From assembly GCF_014193695.1 (NCBI RefSeq), contig NZ_JACHZR010000005.1, forward strand, positions 62,001 through 126,000: a DNA stretch of 64,000 nucleotides. Direction: 5' to 3'. The translations under genes were made by a program, and so were the position numbers. Below are positions 35,141 to 43,995 of this stretch, piece by piece; the stretch's first letter is position 1; each line of letters opens with the position of its first letter. Under the pieces are notes generated by a model, which saw nothing but the letters and a program-made list of their open reading frames with translations, did not search any database and was not told the origin of the DNA. This stretch comes from Rhizobium sp. BK316 (GTDB lineage: Bacteria; Pseudomonadota; Alphaproteobacteria; Rhizobiales; Rhizobiaceae).

Positions 35141-37213
35141 TCAGGCCGCCGGCTCATCGCGTGCCCGTGAGTGCGCCGCATAGCGAGCGGCGGCGGCATC
35201 CACATCGAGTTCCCGCTCCCCGGAAACCTGCACCGTCGGCACCGCGAACTGGATGCCGTTTTCCTTGAAGGCATTGCGGATCATCGCCAGTGCGTTGCGG
35301 CGGATGACGAACTGCTCGCCGGGCTTCGTCATCATCGACAACCGGATCTCGATGGCGAATTCACCGAACTGTTCCACGCCCTTCATCTTCAGCGTTTCGA
35401 TGATATTCGGACCCCACTCAGGGTTATCGAGAAGCTGCTGACCGATCTGCTTGATGATCTTCTTCGTTTTCACGAGATCGGTGTCGTAGGTCACGTTCAG
35501 GCTGATCTTGTCGATCGTCCAGTCGCGGTTGAGGTTCTTGACTGCCCCAAGTTCGCCGAAAGGCACCGTCGTCAGCGGTCCGCGGTGATGGCGGAGTTTG
35601 ACGGAACGCAAGCTGAAAGCTTCGACCACGCCCTTGTGGCTGCCGCTTTCGATATATTCGCCAACGCGGAAAGCATCGTCCCACAGATAAAACATGCCAC
35701 TGATGACATCCTTGACGATGGTCTGCGCGCCGAAGCCGACAGCAACGCCGACGACGCCGGCGCCGGCAATCAGCGGTCCGATCTCGATACCGAGGCCCGA
35801 AAGCACCATCAGGATGGCAATCACGACAATGACGACCGCGAGGATATTGCGGAAGATCGGCAGCAGCGTCTGCAGACGGGCGCGCTTGACCTTCCCTTCG
35901 TCGCTGACCGTGCCATCGACGGGTGAATCCAGAAGTTTGCCGTCGATATAGGCCCTGACGAGATGCCAGAGCAGATCGGCCGCAAGGAGAATGACGATAC
36001 CGCCGATGATGCCGCGCGCCACCCGATCTATCATCGTTTCATTCGACGTCATCATCGTGGCGGTTTCGACGCCGAGCATGCGCCCGAGCCAGATCGCCGC
36101 AAAGGCGATGATCAGAGCCCGCACGCCGCGGTCGAGCAACACGGTCGCAATCCGGCGCTTGGCGAGAAAACCCGCTTCGGCATTGTGGAATGATTTGACC
36201 GCAAGCGTCGAGACGGCAAGCACTCTCGGCAGCAGCAGCACATAGATGCAGACCCAGAGCAGCCAATCGAAGCTCAGCACCCAGATGCCCCAGAGCAGTA
36301 GGAAATAGAGGATCAACAGCCAGGTAACCGCATGGCTGCGCCTCGTCTCAATGCCCGGCCGCGACCAGACCGCCTCCGTGGCAATCAAAAAGAGGCCAAT
36401 GCCGAGCACATAGCCGACCAGATAACGCGCGGCCATCGAATAGCCGAGCGGCACCATCGACTGGAGAATGGCCCAACCGAAGACGAAGTAGATGACGAAT
36501 AGCGTACAGCGCCGAAACCAGAATTGCGCGACGGCCGGATCGACCGCGACCGTCTCACCCTCGCCGCGCGGCAGTGTGACGAGATCGACCACGACACCGC
36601 CGATGGAAACGGCGAAGCGCTGCACGACGACAGCAATGGCGATGGCGATCGCGATATTCTGGCTGACTGGCGGCCAGTTGAAGCTGATCAATGCAAGCCC
36701 GGTCGCGAGGCCGAAGACGATGGCAGGAACGATGCGCGCGGCCAACCGGGTGCCGGTCATCTGTGCCGCCCGCTCCCGCCGTTCGCGTACCGCCCTCCGC
36801 ACCAGGATTTCAACGACGAAGCCGGTGACCAGGATGGCAAGAAATTGTGCGGCCATGCGCAGCGGACCAGCAGCATTCAGCTCGCCGAGGAAGAGCGATG
36901 AAGCCCGTGCGATTTCGGATGGCAGCGTCATGGCTGCGCCGGAGACCATAGCGATGTGCCGGCGGGCATGCTGAAGGCGGCCGGACAATATCGACATTTC
37001 CTCGTTATTGCCGTTCGAGGCTGCTGGCGCCGCCATTTGCGTCGCCATCCATTGCTTGACCTCCGGCGTCTGCATCAGCTCCATCATCTGCCGCACTTGG
37101 GCAGGCGGTGGCGCAACATCAGTGGAAGCTGACGGCGTCTGCGCGTAAACGGCACTAAAAAGAGAAAGCAACAGCAGCATGCCGCAGATGCCGATCGCAG
37201 AAATTCGCCCCAT
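35141..37213 (-). CDS. Large MscS-family mechanosensitive channel
   Basis: A 690-residue protein. It has a signal peptide (about 1-24), a periplasmic Met/Gln-rich region to about 100, and some ten membrane helices. The MscS core follows: the pore helix VVGVAVGFGAQTIVKDVISG with its Gly/Ala packing pattern, the beta domain (FRVGEYIESGSHKGVVEAFS) and the cytoplasmic cage to about 670. It acts as an emergency valve under osmotic down-shock, although the long membrane part places it with the larger YbiO/MscM-like group. It stands alone. Confidence 0.9.
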   Translation of the reverse strand: MGRISAIGICGMLLLLSLFSAVYAQTPSASTDVAPPPAQVRQMMELMQTPEVKQWMATQMAAPAASNGNNEEMSILSGRLQHARRHIAMVSGAAMTLPSEIARASSLFLGELNAAGPLRMAAQFLAILVTGFVVEILVRRAVRERRERAAQMTGTRLAARIVPAIVFGLATGLALISFNWPPVSQNIAIAIAIAVVVQRFAVSIGGVVVDLVTLPRGEGETVAVDPAVAQFWFRRCTLFVIYFVFGWAILQSMVPLGYSMAARYLVGYVLGIGLFLIATEAVWSRPGIETRRSHAVTWLLILYFLLLWGIWVLSFDWLLWVCIYVLLLPRVLAVSTLAVKSFHNAEAGFLAKRRIATVLLDRGVRALIIAFAAIWLGRMLGVETATMMTSNETMIDRVARGIIGGIVILLAADLLWHLVRAYIDGKLLDSPVDGTVSDEGKVKRARLQTLLPIFRNILAVVIVVIAILMVLSGLGIEIGPLIAGAGVVGVAVGFGAQTIVKDVISGMFYLWDDAFRVGEYIESGSHKGVVEAFSLRSVKLRHHRGPLTTVPFGELGAVKNLNRDWTIDKISLNVTYDTDLVKTKKIIKQIGQQLLDNPEWGPNIIETLKMKGVEQFGEFAIEIRLSMMTKPGEQFVIRRNALAMIRNAFKENGIQFAVPTVQVSGERELDVDAAAARYAAHSRARDEPAA

Positions 37214-37307
37214 ACCCGCCTCCGGTTTTGTACGTCAGGCATTTATGCAAGCGCCGCAGCGGAAATGCCAGCCGAACAAATGGTCTAGCTGAATACCGGC
37301 AAAAAGA

Positions 37308-37336
37308 AAGCCGCCGGACCTTCCGGCCGGCGGCTG
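37308..37336 (-). terminator. Terminator after 6-phosphogluconate dehydrogenase
   Basis: Arms GCCGCCGG (37310-37317) and CCGGCGGC (37327-37334). On the minus strand TTTCTTTTTG follows. Confidence 0.8.
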
Positions 37337-37359
37337 ATATAAGCATCAATGTGCTTCGC

Positions 37360-38385
37360 TTATTTGTGCGGCTTTTCGGCATGACCGCCGAAGCCGGCGC
37401 GCATAGCCGAAAGCACCTTGTTTGCAAACTCGTCCTGGTCGCGAGAAGAGAAGCGGCCGTGCAGCGCGGCGCTGAGCACCGGCGTCGGCACGCTTTCGTC
37501 GATGGCGGCCATGATCGTCCAGCGGCCTTCGCCGGAATCCGAAACGCGGCCGGCATATTGGGTAAGGACCGGATCCTTGTGCAGCGCATCGGCTGTCAGG
37601 TCGAGCAGCCAGGAGGTAATAACGCTGCCGCGGCGCCAGACTTCGGCAATTTCCGGCAGGTTGAAATCGTACTGGTAGAATTCCGGATGCGAGAGCGGCG
37701 CCGTCTCGGCGTCGGCCTCATGCGTCAGAGCACCGACATTCGCGTGCTTCAGGATGTTGAGACCCTCGGCATAGGCAGCCATCAGGCCGTATTCGATCCC
37801 GTTATGGACCATCTTGACGAAATGGCCGGCGCCATGCGGGCCGCAATGCAGGAAGCCCTGCTCCGCAGTGCTGAGAGCCGCAGCTTCCGGCGTGCGGTTC
37901 GGCGAGGCTTCCGCGGTGCCGTTGCCTGGGGCCAGCGTTGCGAAGATCGGCGAAAGATGCTGAACGATGCCTTTTTCGCCACCGATCATCAGGCAGTAGC
38001 CGCGCTCGAGGCCGAAGACGCCGCCGCTGGTGCCGACGTCCACATAGTGAATGCCCTTGGTGATGAGTTCCGCGCCGCGGCGGATGTCATCGTGATAATA
38101 GGAGTTGCCGCCGTCGATCAGGATATCGCCGTCATGCAGCAGCGGAAGAAGTGCGGCAATCACCTTGTCGGTGATCGCAGCCGGCAGCATCAGCCAAACG
38201 GCGCGCGGGCGGGCGAGCTTCGAGACGAATTCTTCAAGAGAGGCACTGCCCTCTGCGCCGAGGCCGACAAGCTCGGTGACACTGTCCGGCTTGGCATCAT
38301 AGACCACGCATTCGTGGCCGCCCCGCATCAAGCGCTGGACCATGTAATTGCCCATACGGCCCAAACCAACCATGCCAAGCTGCAT
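37360..38385 (-). CDS. gnd: 6-phosphogluconate dehydrogenase, short (YqeC/GndA) type
   Basis: Oxidative decarboxylation of 6-phosphogluconate to ribulose-5-phosphate. At 341 residues it belongs to the short class, often NAD-preferring, rather than the 470-residue NADP class. It has the Rossmann motif GLGRMG (7-12), the substrate loop DGGNSYYHDD, catalytic KMVHNGIEYG and GEGRWT. AGGAG precedes the ATG. It is monocistronic with its own terminator. Coenzyme preference is inferred from family only. Confidence 0.9.
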   Translation of the reverse strand: MQLGMVGLGRMGNYMVQRLMRGGHECVVYDAKPDSVTELVGLGAEGSASLEEFVSKLARPRAVWLMLPAAITDKVIAALLPLLHDGDILIDGGNSYYHDDIRRGAELITKGIHYVDVGTSGGVFGLERGYCLMIGGEKGIVQHLSPIFATLAPGNGTAEASPNRTPEAAALSTAEQGFLHCGPHGAGHFVKMVHNGIEYGLMAAYAEGLNILKHANVGALTHEADAETAPLSHPEFYQYDFNLPEIAEVWRRGSVITSWLLDLTADALHKDPVLTQYAGRVSDSGEGRWTIMAAIDESVPTPVLSAALHGRFSSRDQDEFANKVLSAMRAGFGGHAEKPHK

Positions 38386-38552
38386 ATGAAATCTCCTGGG
38401 ATTTAATCGATATGATTCCGGAAACTAGCACCGGCATCGTGACAGGCAAGCGAAGTCTCGGTCACAAAGGCGAATGCCTCTATTGTACGGCTGTATCTTC
38501 CGCACTTAACAATCTGCCGTCTTTGGAGCGCAATTCCAAGCTTCCAACACGT

Positions 38553-38579
38553 ATATAGCCGCCTCGTCGGCGGCTATAT
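38553..38579. terminator. Strong hairpin downstream of the VOC gene
   Basis: A perfect 11-bp stem ATATAGCCGCC/GGCGGCTATAT with a 5-base loop, 58 bases past the stop of the VOC gene. There is no T run on either side, so it may be a 3'-end stabiliser rather than a canonical terminator. Confidence 0.5.
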
Positions 38580-38637
38580 GATCTTCTGCCTGTTCGGTGC
38601 GGCATCGGCACCATCGCGATGGCTTTCTGGATTGCAG

Positions 38638-38991
38638 TTAGCCGCGGCTCTCCCGCACCAGATGCACGATGCCAGCCGGATTGAGGATCCAGCCACCGCG
38701 GAGGCTGGAGGGCAGCGGCTCGATGGGATCGCAGCGCGGAACGCCGGCTTTCTCCAGATGCTCCGCGGCGCGGTCGAAATCCGGCGTCATGAATTCCAGC
38801 CAGAGCTCGGCCTGGCTCATGGTCGGCACCTTGTCGATCCAGAGCCGGATCGGCCCCAGTTCGAAGGAGACATCGTCCCCTTCGATTTCCTTCAGCTGCA
38901 CCACGTCGCGGTAGAAAGCGACAGTTGCCTCATACCGATGTGGCGGAACCTTCATCGCGACGTCAATGCCGCCATAGATAAGATCGGACAT
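38638..38991 (-). CDS. VOC-fold (glyoxalase-like) protein
   Basis: A 117-residue vicinal-oxygen-chelate protein. It has the VAFYRDVVQL start of a betaalphabeta-betabetabeta unit, EFMTPDFDRAAEHLEKAGV, and the end GGWILNPAGIVHLVRE. The function is unknown. It follows the AHSA1 gene by 10 bases in a two-gene unit facing an ArsR regulator, so it is probably under ArsR control. GAGGGGG precedes its ATG. Confidence 0.83.
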   Translation of the reverse strand: MSDLIYGGIDVAMKVPPHRYEATVAFYRDVVQLKEIEGDDVSFELGPIRLWIDKVPTMSQAELWLEFMTPDFDRAAEHLEKAGVPRCDPIEPLPSSLRGGWILNPAGIVHLVRESRG

Positions 38992-39001
38992 GGCTTCCCC
39001 C

Positions 39002-39484
39002 TCAGCCTTCCGGCGCTCTTGCCTGTTCGCCGCGCATCTCGCTGAGGAACATGCCCTCTCGCAGATTGATGCCGTATTCGACGAAGGCCTTCATGCAGCA
39101 GAACATCTGCGTCCAGCCTTCGAGATTCTGATATGTTCCGCGCCGCCCCGGCTCATCCTCGCGCCAGCCGTCTTCGGCAATGGTCACCATGGTACCTCCG
39201 TCATCCAGCGGTTTGAAATTCATCTCTACGAGGGTTTTGTACGGCTTTTTCTCTTCGTCCGTGGCCCCGTCCCAGCGCAGCACGATCTTGCTGTCAGGCA
39301 CGAGTTCGACCACCTCGACAGGCACATCTTTCCACCAGGTTACTGTCGTGCCCTGCACCAGCGGCGCGCTGGCACCGCCCACCGTGGTGAAATAGCTCGA
39401 CAGCTTCTTCGGATTAACGACTGCATCGAAGACATCAGCCACCGGGCGGCCGATGCGGCCCGAAACGCGAATATTGAGGGACAT
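39002..39484 (-). CDS. SRPBCC/AHSA1-domain protein
   Basis: A 160-residue START-like fold: SGRIGRPVADVFDAVVNPKKL, then TWWKDVPVEVVELVPDSKIVL and a C-terminal LEGWTQMFCCMKAFVEYGIN helix that lines the ligand cavity. It resembles the AHSA1-like proteins often paired with ArsR regulators in rhizobia. The start is MSLNIRVSG at 39484; the 39520 frame would overlap the operator. The ligand is unknown. Confidence 0.85.
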   Translation of the reverse strand: MSLNIRVSGRIGRPVADVFDAVVNPKKLSSYFTTVGGASAPLVQGTTVTWWKDVPVEVVELVPDSKIVLRWDGATDEEKKPYKTLVEMNFKPLDDGGTMVTIAEDGWREDEPGRRGTYQNLEGWTQMFCCMKAFVEYGINLREGMFLSEMRGEQARAPEG

Positions 39485-39521
39485 GCGACTTCCTCCTCTT
39501 CTCCGTTGTATCTGATGCAAT

Positions 39522-39542
39522 TATGTTATAAAAACATAACAT
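39522..39542. promoter_or_regulatory. Putative ArsR operator at the arsR start codon
   Basis: Inverted repeat ATGTTAT (39523-39529)/ATAACAT (39536-39542) around an A-rich centre; an alternative pairing is TATGTT/AACATA. It covers the arsR start codon and the region between the divergent genes, as expected for autorepression. Confidence 0.55.
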
Positions 39543-39873
39543 GTCAAGCGAATCGGATGACGACCCCATTTTCAAGGCGCTGGCACATCGCCGCCGCCGC
39601 GACATTCTCGACCTTCTGAAGGAAGAGCCGCGCACGACAGGCGCGCTCTGCGAAGCCTTTCCCGAGATGGACCGCTGCACCGTCATGCAGCATCTGAGGG
39701 TGCTTGAAGAAGCCGATCTCGTGATTGCCAGGAAGGAAGGCCGGGAGCGCTGGAACCATCTGAACAGCCTGCCGATCAAACAGATCCACGACCGTTGGAT
39801 CAGTGCCTATGCCGGGCATGCGCTCTCTATTCTCGACCGGCTGAAGAGGGACGTCGAGGCTCCGCCGCACTAG
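39541..39873 (+). CDS. ArsR-family transcriptional regulator
   Basis: A 110-residue winged-helix protein (FKALAHRRRRDILDLLKEEP, recognition region MDRCTVMQHLRVLEEADLV, wing ARKEGRERWNHLN). The CxC metal motif of classic ArsR proteins is absent, so it probably senses something other than arsenite. No Shine-Dalgarno is seen before the ATG, and the operator lies across it, so the transcript may be leaderless. It is divergent from the AHSA1-VOC pair. Confidence 0.87.
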   Translation: MSSESDDDPIFKALAHRRRRDILDLLKEEPRTTGALCEAFPEMDRCTVMQHLRVLEEADLVIARKEGRERWNHLNSLPIKQIHDRWISAYAGHALSILDRLKRDVEAPPH

Positions 39874-39924
39874 CTTGCGGCGATACGGGCCGCTACTTTA
39901 CGATAACGGGCAAGGAAAAGAGCC

Positions 39925-40458
39925 ATGCCGATATCAGGACCGACAATCCGCCGTATGCGCCGGCTGCGCAACATGAAGCAGGAGCATCTGGCCGAATTGC
40001 TCGCTGTCAACCAGGCGACCGTCTCCCGCTGGGAGCGCGGCATTTTGCCGGTCACAGCCGTTCAGGCAAGGCGGCTGGAAACCGTCTTCGCTTCCCCGTC
40101 CTCCTCAGCAGATGCCGCACTGAGACGGCTGGTCGAAGATTCCCGGAGCAAGGTTCACCTTATCTGCGACCGCACCCACCGACTTTTTGCCGCTTCCAGT
40201 GCGCGGCAAAGCGAATGGCGCCTGCCGCTCTCCGATTTCCTGGGAAGGCCGCTGTTTTCCTATGCTTCGGAGGAAATCATCAAGTCGGAACGAGAACTGG
40301 TGGATCTCGGCTGGCATGAGGGCGAAATGAATTCGCTGATGCTGAAAACAGGCGCAAACGGCAATCCGCACCTACCCATCGCCGCAGGGCATGTGCTGTG
40401 GGAGCGCATCCTTCTCGCTGACGGCAGTGCGGCACGGCTGGTCACGACGGTCGGCTGA
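39925..40458 (+). CDS. XRE-family regulator with a C-terminal sensor-like domain
   Basis: A 177-residue protein with an N-terminal Cro/C1 helix-turn-helix (RRLRNMKQEHLAELLAVNQA, TVSRWERGILP). A domain of about 110 residues follows (KVHLICDRTHRLFAASSARQ, FLGRPLFSYASEEIIKSERE) with a PAS-like feel but no motif I can name. It is just downstream of arsR and upstream of an epimerase, with 95 bases to the latter, and may regulate it. Confidence 0.8.
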   Translation: MPISGPTIRRMRRLRNMKQEHLAELLAVNQATVSRWERGILPVTAVQARRLETVFASPSSSADAALRRLVEDSRSKVHLICDRTHRLFAASSARQSEWRLPLSDFLGRPLFSYASEEIIKSERELVDLGWHEGEMNSLMLKTGANGNPHLPIAAGHVLWERILLADGSAARLVTTVG

Positions 40459-40553
40459 GCTGCAGAATTCCTGCATCCTGCTGCATAAATTATGCGTTGC
40501 TCCGCCGAAGCGACCCTTGTTAGCGTCCGTCGCCATCTGACTGGAGACATGGA

Positions 40554-41543
40554 ATGACGATACTGGTGACGGGAAGCGCCGGCCATCTCGGCGAAGCACT
40601 GATGCGGACATTGAGCGATCAAGGCCGTCAGGCGCGCGGCATCGATATCAAGCCCTCGCCTTTTACCGATATGACCGGCTCGATCACCGATGCCGATTTC
40701 ATCCGCCGTGCGCTGACGGGCGTCACCGCCGTTATCCATGCAGCAACGCTGCACAAGCCGCATGTCGGAACGCACGGCAATCAGGATTTCGTCGACACGA
40801 ATGTCTCGGGCACGCTGAACCTTCTCGAACAGGCAGTCGCCACCGGCGTGAAGAGCTTCGTCTTCACCAGCACCACCAGCGCTTTCGGAGCGGCCCTGCG
40901 CCCAGCCGCAGGCGAACCAGCCGCTTGGATCACCGAAGATGTGCTGCCAGTCGCCCGCAATATCTACGGTGTCACGAAGATATCAGCCGAAGGCGTCTGC
41001 GAGCTCTTCGCACGCACCATGTCTCTGCCCGTCATCATTCTCAGAACCTCGCGCTTCTTCCCCGAAAATGACGACGATCCCGATATCCGCAACCGCTACT
41101 CTGCCGAAAACGCCCAGGCCAACGAACTGCTCCATCGCCGCGTCGATATCGAGGACGTGGTCGACGCCCATCTGCTGGCACTCGACAAGGCACAATCCAT
41201 CGGTTTCGGCCGCTATATCATCTCTGCGACTGCGCCCTTTACGAGGGCTGATCTCGCCGACCTGCGCCGTGACGCGGCCGCGACGGTGGAACGCCTGTTC
41301 CCGGGCATGACCGCACTGTATGCCGCGCGGGGCTGGAGCATGTTCCAGCAGTTCGATCGTGTTTATGTCAATACGCTCGCCCGACGAGAGCTCGGCTGGA
41401 ACCCAAAATACGACTTTGCCCACGTACTTGATTGCCTGCGTGATGGTAAGGAATGGAGGAGCCCGCTCGCGCTCATCGTCGGGTCCAAGGGCTATCACGA
41501 CCGGATCTTCGAGGATGGTCCTTACCCGCTCCACCGCCGCTGA
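40554..41543 (+). CDS. NAD-dependent epimerase/dehydratase-family protein
   Basis: A 329-residue extended short-chain dehydrogenase with GSAGHLG (7-13), a serine/threonine catalytic block TSTTSAFGAA and YGVTK for the Tyr/Lys pair. The substrate is unknown, and the C-terminal half (RDAAATVERLFPGMTALYAA) is not diagnostic. It is followed by a terminator. Confidence 0.82.
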   Translation: MTILVTGSAGHLGEALMRTLSDQGRQARGIDIKPSPFTDMTGSITDADFIRRALTGVTAVIHAATLHKPHVGTHGNQDFVDTNVSGTLNLLEQAVATGVKSFVFTSTTSAFGAALRPAAGEPAAWITEDVLPVARNIYGVTKISAEGVCELFARTMSLPVIILRTSRFFPENDDDPDIRNRYSAENAQANELLHRRVDIEDVVDAHLLALDKAQSIGFGRYIISATAPFTRADLADLRRDAAATVERLFPGMTALYAARGWSMFQQFDRVYVNTLARRELGWNPKYDFAHVLDCLRDGKEWRSPLALIVGSKGYHDRIFEDGPYPLHRR

Positions 41544-41554
41544 TCCGGTACGGT

Positions 41555-41582
41555 AAAACGGGCGCCGAAGCGCCCGTTTCCT
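41555..41582 (+). terminator. Terminator after the epimerase gene
   Basis: Arms AAACGGGCG (41556-41564) and CGCCCGTTT (41571-41579), followed by CC and TT. Confidence 0.7.
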
Positions 41583-41589
41583 TAAGCAG

Positions 41590-41746
41590 CCTTGTCTCAG
41601 ACCGGCGCCGAAGATCGCCGCATTTTCCTTCGCCCGCTCTTCGGAGACAGTCTTGGATACGAAACCATGCGTTCTGCATCAGGACCCGGCACGCGAAACG
41701 TGCCGAGGGTGGGGATGGAAGCGCCATTGGCGCTGACGATTTTCAT
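41590..41746 (-). pseudogene. Internally deleted aldo/keto reductase remnant
   Basis: The minus-strand frame from ATG 41746 reads MKIVSANGASIPTLGTFRVP then GPDAERMV, the opening of a 2,5-diketogluconate-reductase-type aldo/keto reductase, with AAAGGA upstream. After MV the frame becomes junk and stops at 41597. In another frame of the same stretch VSKTVSEERAKENAAIF can be read, which resembles a segment near residue 220-235 of these enzymes. The middle, about 190 residues, is therefore missing and the joint is out of frame. It is 25 bases after the MFS gene, a frequent partner in rhizobia. Confidence 0.7.
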
Positions 41747-41771
41747 GCTGTTTCCTTTCAATATGCAGAGA

Positions 41772-42965
41772 TCAGGCGGCGCTGCCGGCAACAGCCGCGG
41801 CGGGCGTGGAGCGGCGGTCGAGTGCCCCGCTCCTGATGGTGAGACCAAGGGCAACAGCGACAAGCGCTGCGGCGACGAAGGGCGTGGCACCCAGCCCGAA
41901 ACGGGACTCGACGACCAGGCCCCCGATCCAGGCGCCCATGGCAATGCCGAGATTGAAGGCGGCAATGTTGAGCGCCGAGGCGACATCGACTGCATTCGGC
42001 CGAAGCTCACGTGCGAGCTGCACAACATAGAGCTGCAGGCCCGGCACGTTGGCGAAAGACAGGAAGCCGAGGATTGCGAGCGTCGGGATCGTCAGCCAGG
42101 GTGAAATCGCGGTGAAGCCGAAGAGCACCAGCACGAGCGCCTGGGCGATGAAGAGGAAGGTCAGCGCCTTGACGGGATCGCGGTTGGAGATGCGTCCGCC
42201 GACGACATTGCCGATGGCAATCGCCACACCATAGAGCATCAGGATCAAGGCAACGGCCGAGGAGGCAAAGCCGGTGATCTGTTCGAGGATGGGCGCGAGG
42301 AAGGTGAAGGCAACGAACGTGCCGCCATAGCCGAGCGCGGTCATTGCATAGACGAGCAGCAAGCGACCGGTGGCAAGCACGCGGATCTGTTCGCCGATGC
42401 TGGCCGGCGGAGCCTTCTTGAGGTTCGACGGCAGGAGAAGAGCAATGCCGGCGAAGGCAACGACACCGAGACCGGCAACGACAGCAAAGGTGGTACGCCA
42501 GCCGAAGGTCTGGCCGATAAAGGTGCCGAGCGGAACGCCGGTCACGATGGCGACCGTCAATCCCATGAACATCATGGCGATGGCCGATGCCCGGCGATTT
42601 TCCGGTACCAGATCGGCAGCGATCGTCGAGCCGACCGAGAAGAACACGCCATGCGCGAAAGCCGAGACGACGCGGGCAACCAGCAACACCTCATAACCGG
42701 GGCTGAGCGCGGCAATGATGTGGCCGATAATAAAGAGCGCCATCAGCCCAAGCAGGAGCGGCTTGCGCTCGATCCGCCCGGTCAGCGCCGTCAGGATGGG
42801 TGCGCCGAAGGTAACGCCCAGCGCATAGACGCTGACGATGAGGCCGGCGAGCGGCAGGGTAATATGGAGATCATTGGCAACCGTCGGCAACAGGCCGACG
42901 ATGACGAATTCCGTCGTACCGATCGCATAGGCCGCGATCGTCAATGCAAAGAGTGCAAGTGGCAT
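41772..42965 (-). CDS. MFS transporter, DHA1 (AraJ/YdhP-like)
   Basis: A 397-residue carrier with 12 predicted membrane helices. The motif-A region GAPILTALTGRIERKPLL follows helix 2. It opens with LFALTIAAYAIGTTEFVIVG, typical of the sugar/drug-efflux subgroup. There is a periplasmic Ser/Ala tail. The gene is divergent from a LysR regulator 123 bases away and is followed by the remains of an aldo/keto reductase, so the ancestral unit was probably an inducible transporter-reductase pair. The substrate is unknown. Confidence 0.88.
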   Translation of the reverse strand: MPLALFALTIAAYAIGTTEFVIVGLLPTVANDLHITLPLAGLIVSVYALGVTFGAPILTALTGRIERKPLLLGLMALFIIGHIIAALSPGYEVLLVARVVSAFAHGVFFSVGSTIAADLVPENRRASAIAMMFMGLTVAIVTGVPLGTFIGQTFGWRTTFAVVAGLGVVAFAGIALLLPSNLKKAPPASIGEQIRVLATGRLLLVYAMTALGYGGTFVAFTFLAPILEQITGFASSAVALILMLYGVAIAIGNVVGGRISNRDPVKALTFLFIAQALVLVLFGFTAISPWLTIPTLAILGFLSFANVPGLQLYVVQLARELRPNAVDVASALNIAAFNLGIAMGAWIGGLVVESRFGLGATPFVAAALVAVALGLTIRSGALDRRSTPAAAVAGSAA

Positions 42966-43063
42966 GAGAGTGACCCGATGAATTTGCGGTTCTTGTTCGG
43001 ACCGGGAATATGGGCGTGGCGCACTTGCTCGATAATTGCCTATAATGGCTCAACAGTTGTGAA

Positions 43064-43073
43064 TTGAATTCAA
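43064..43073. promoter_or_regulatory. Palindrome in the lysR/MFS intergenic region
   Basis: TTGAATTCAA, 15 bases before the lysR ATG, with a TATAAT at 43041-43046 on the plus strand. It contains the loose LysR-type T-N11-A pattern. The assignment as a LysR operator rests on position. Confidence 0.35.
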
Positions 43074-43088
43074 GATAGGACGCGGCGG

Positions 43089-43985
43089 ATGGATAACCGC
43101 ATCGGCGAGATGGATGTCTTCGTGCAGGCGGCTGAGCTGCAGAGCTTTTCGGCAGCCGGCCGCAAGCTCAGGCTTTCCCCCTCTGCCGTCAGCAAGCTCG
43201 TCACACGGCTGGAAGATCGTCTCGGCACGCGTCTTCTGGTGCGCACCACCCGCGCCCTGCAGCTGACACCGGAAGGCGAAATCTATCTCGAACGCTCTCG
43301 CCGCATCCTCTCGGACATAGAGGAGACGGAGCGCGCCGTCTCGGCCGGCGGCACGACGATGGCGCGCGGCCGCCTGCGCGTAAGCACGTCAGTCGCCTTT
43401 GGCGTTCGCTACATCGTGCCGCTGGTCCCGAATTTCCTGAAGCTCTATCCGGAAGTCGATCTCGACCTCGCGCTCAACGATGGCATTATCGACATCGTCG
43501 GCGAGCGTGCCGACATCGCCATCCGCTCCGGCGCCCTGCGCGACTCCTCGCTGAAGGCGCGCAAGCTGCTCGAAAGCCGCCGCGTCATCGTCGCCTCACC
43601 CGACTATCTGAAACGAGAAGGCATGCCGGAAAGCCCCGAGGATCTCGACCGCCACAATTGCCTGACCTTCAGCTTTCGCTCGACCTCGCAAGAATGGCCA
43701 TTCCGCAATCCTGAGAATGGCGACCGTTTCTCAAGACCCGTTTTCGGCAATCTCGAAACCAATAACGGGCCGACCGCACGCAGCCTTTGCCTCGCCGGTC
43801 TTGGCCTCGCCCGCGTCGGTCAGTTCCATGTGCAGCCGGATATCGACGCGGGAACATTGGTGCCCGTGTTGGAAGCCTATAACCCCGAGGATATCGAACT
43901 CATCCACGCCGTCTATCCCGGTCACGAACATCTTGCGGCCCGCATCCGCGCCTTCATCGATTTCCTGGTCAAGAACATCCGCTAG
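43089..43985 (+). CDS. LysR-family transcriptional regulator
   Basis: A 298-residue regulator with an N-terminal helix-turn-helix (ELQSFSAAGRKLRLSPSAVS, KLVTRLEDRLGTRLLVRTTR) and a periplasmic-binding-protein-like effector domain from about residue 90 (GRLRVSTSVAFGVRYIVPLV). By position it controls the divergent MFS gene. The inducer is unknown. Confidence 0.92.
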   Translation: MDNRIGEMDVFVQAAELQSFSAAGRKLRLSPSAVSKLVTRLEDRLGTRLLVRTTRALQLTPEGEIYLERSRRILSDIEETERAVSAGGTTMARGRLRVSTSVAFGVRYIVPLVPNFLKLYPEVDLDLALNDGIIDIVGERADIAIRSGALRDSSLKARKLLESRRVIVASPDYLKREGMPESPEDLDRHNCLTFSFRSTSQEWPFRNPENGDRFSRPVFGNLETNNGPTARSLCLAGLGLARVGQFHVQPDIDAGTLVPVLEAYNPEDIELIHAVYPGHEHLAARIRAFIDFLVKNIR

Positions 43986-43995
43986 ATAGGACATA

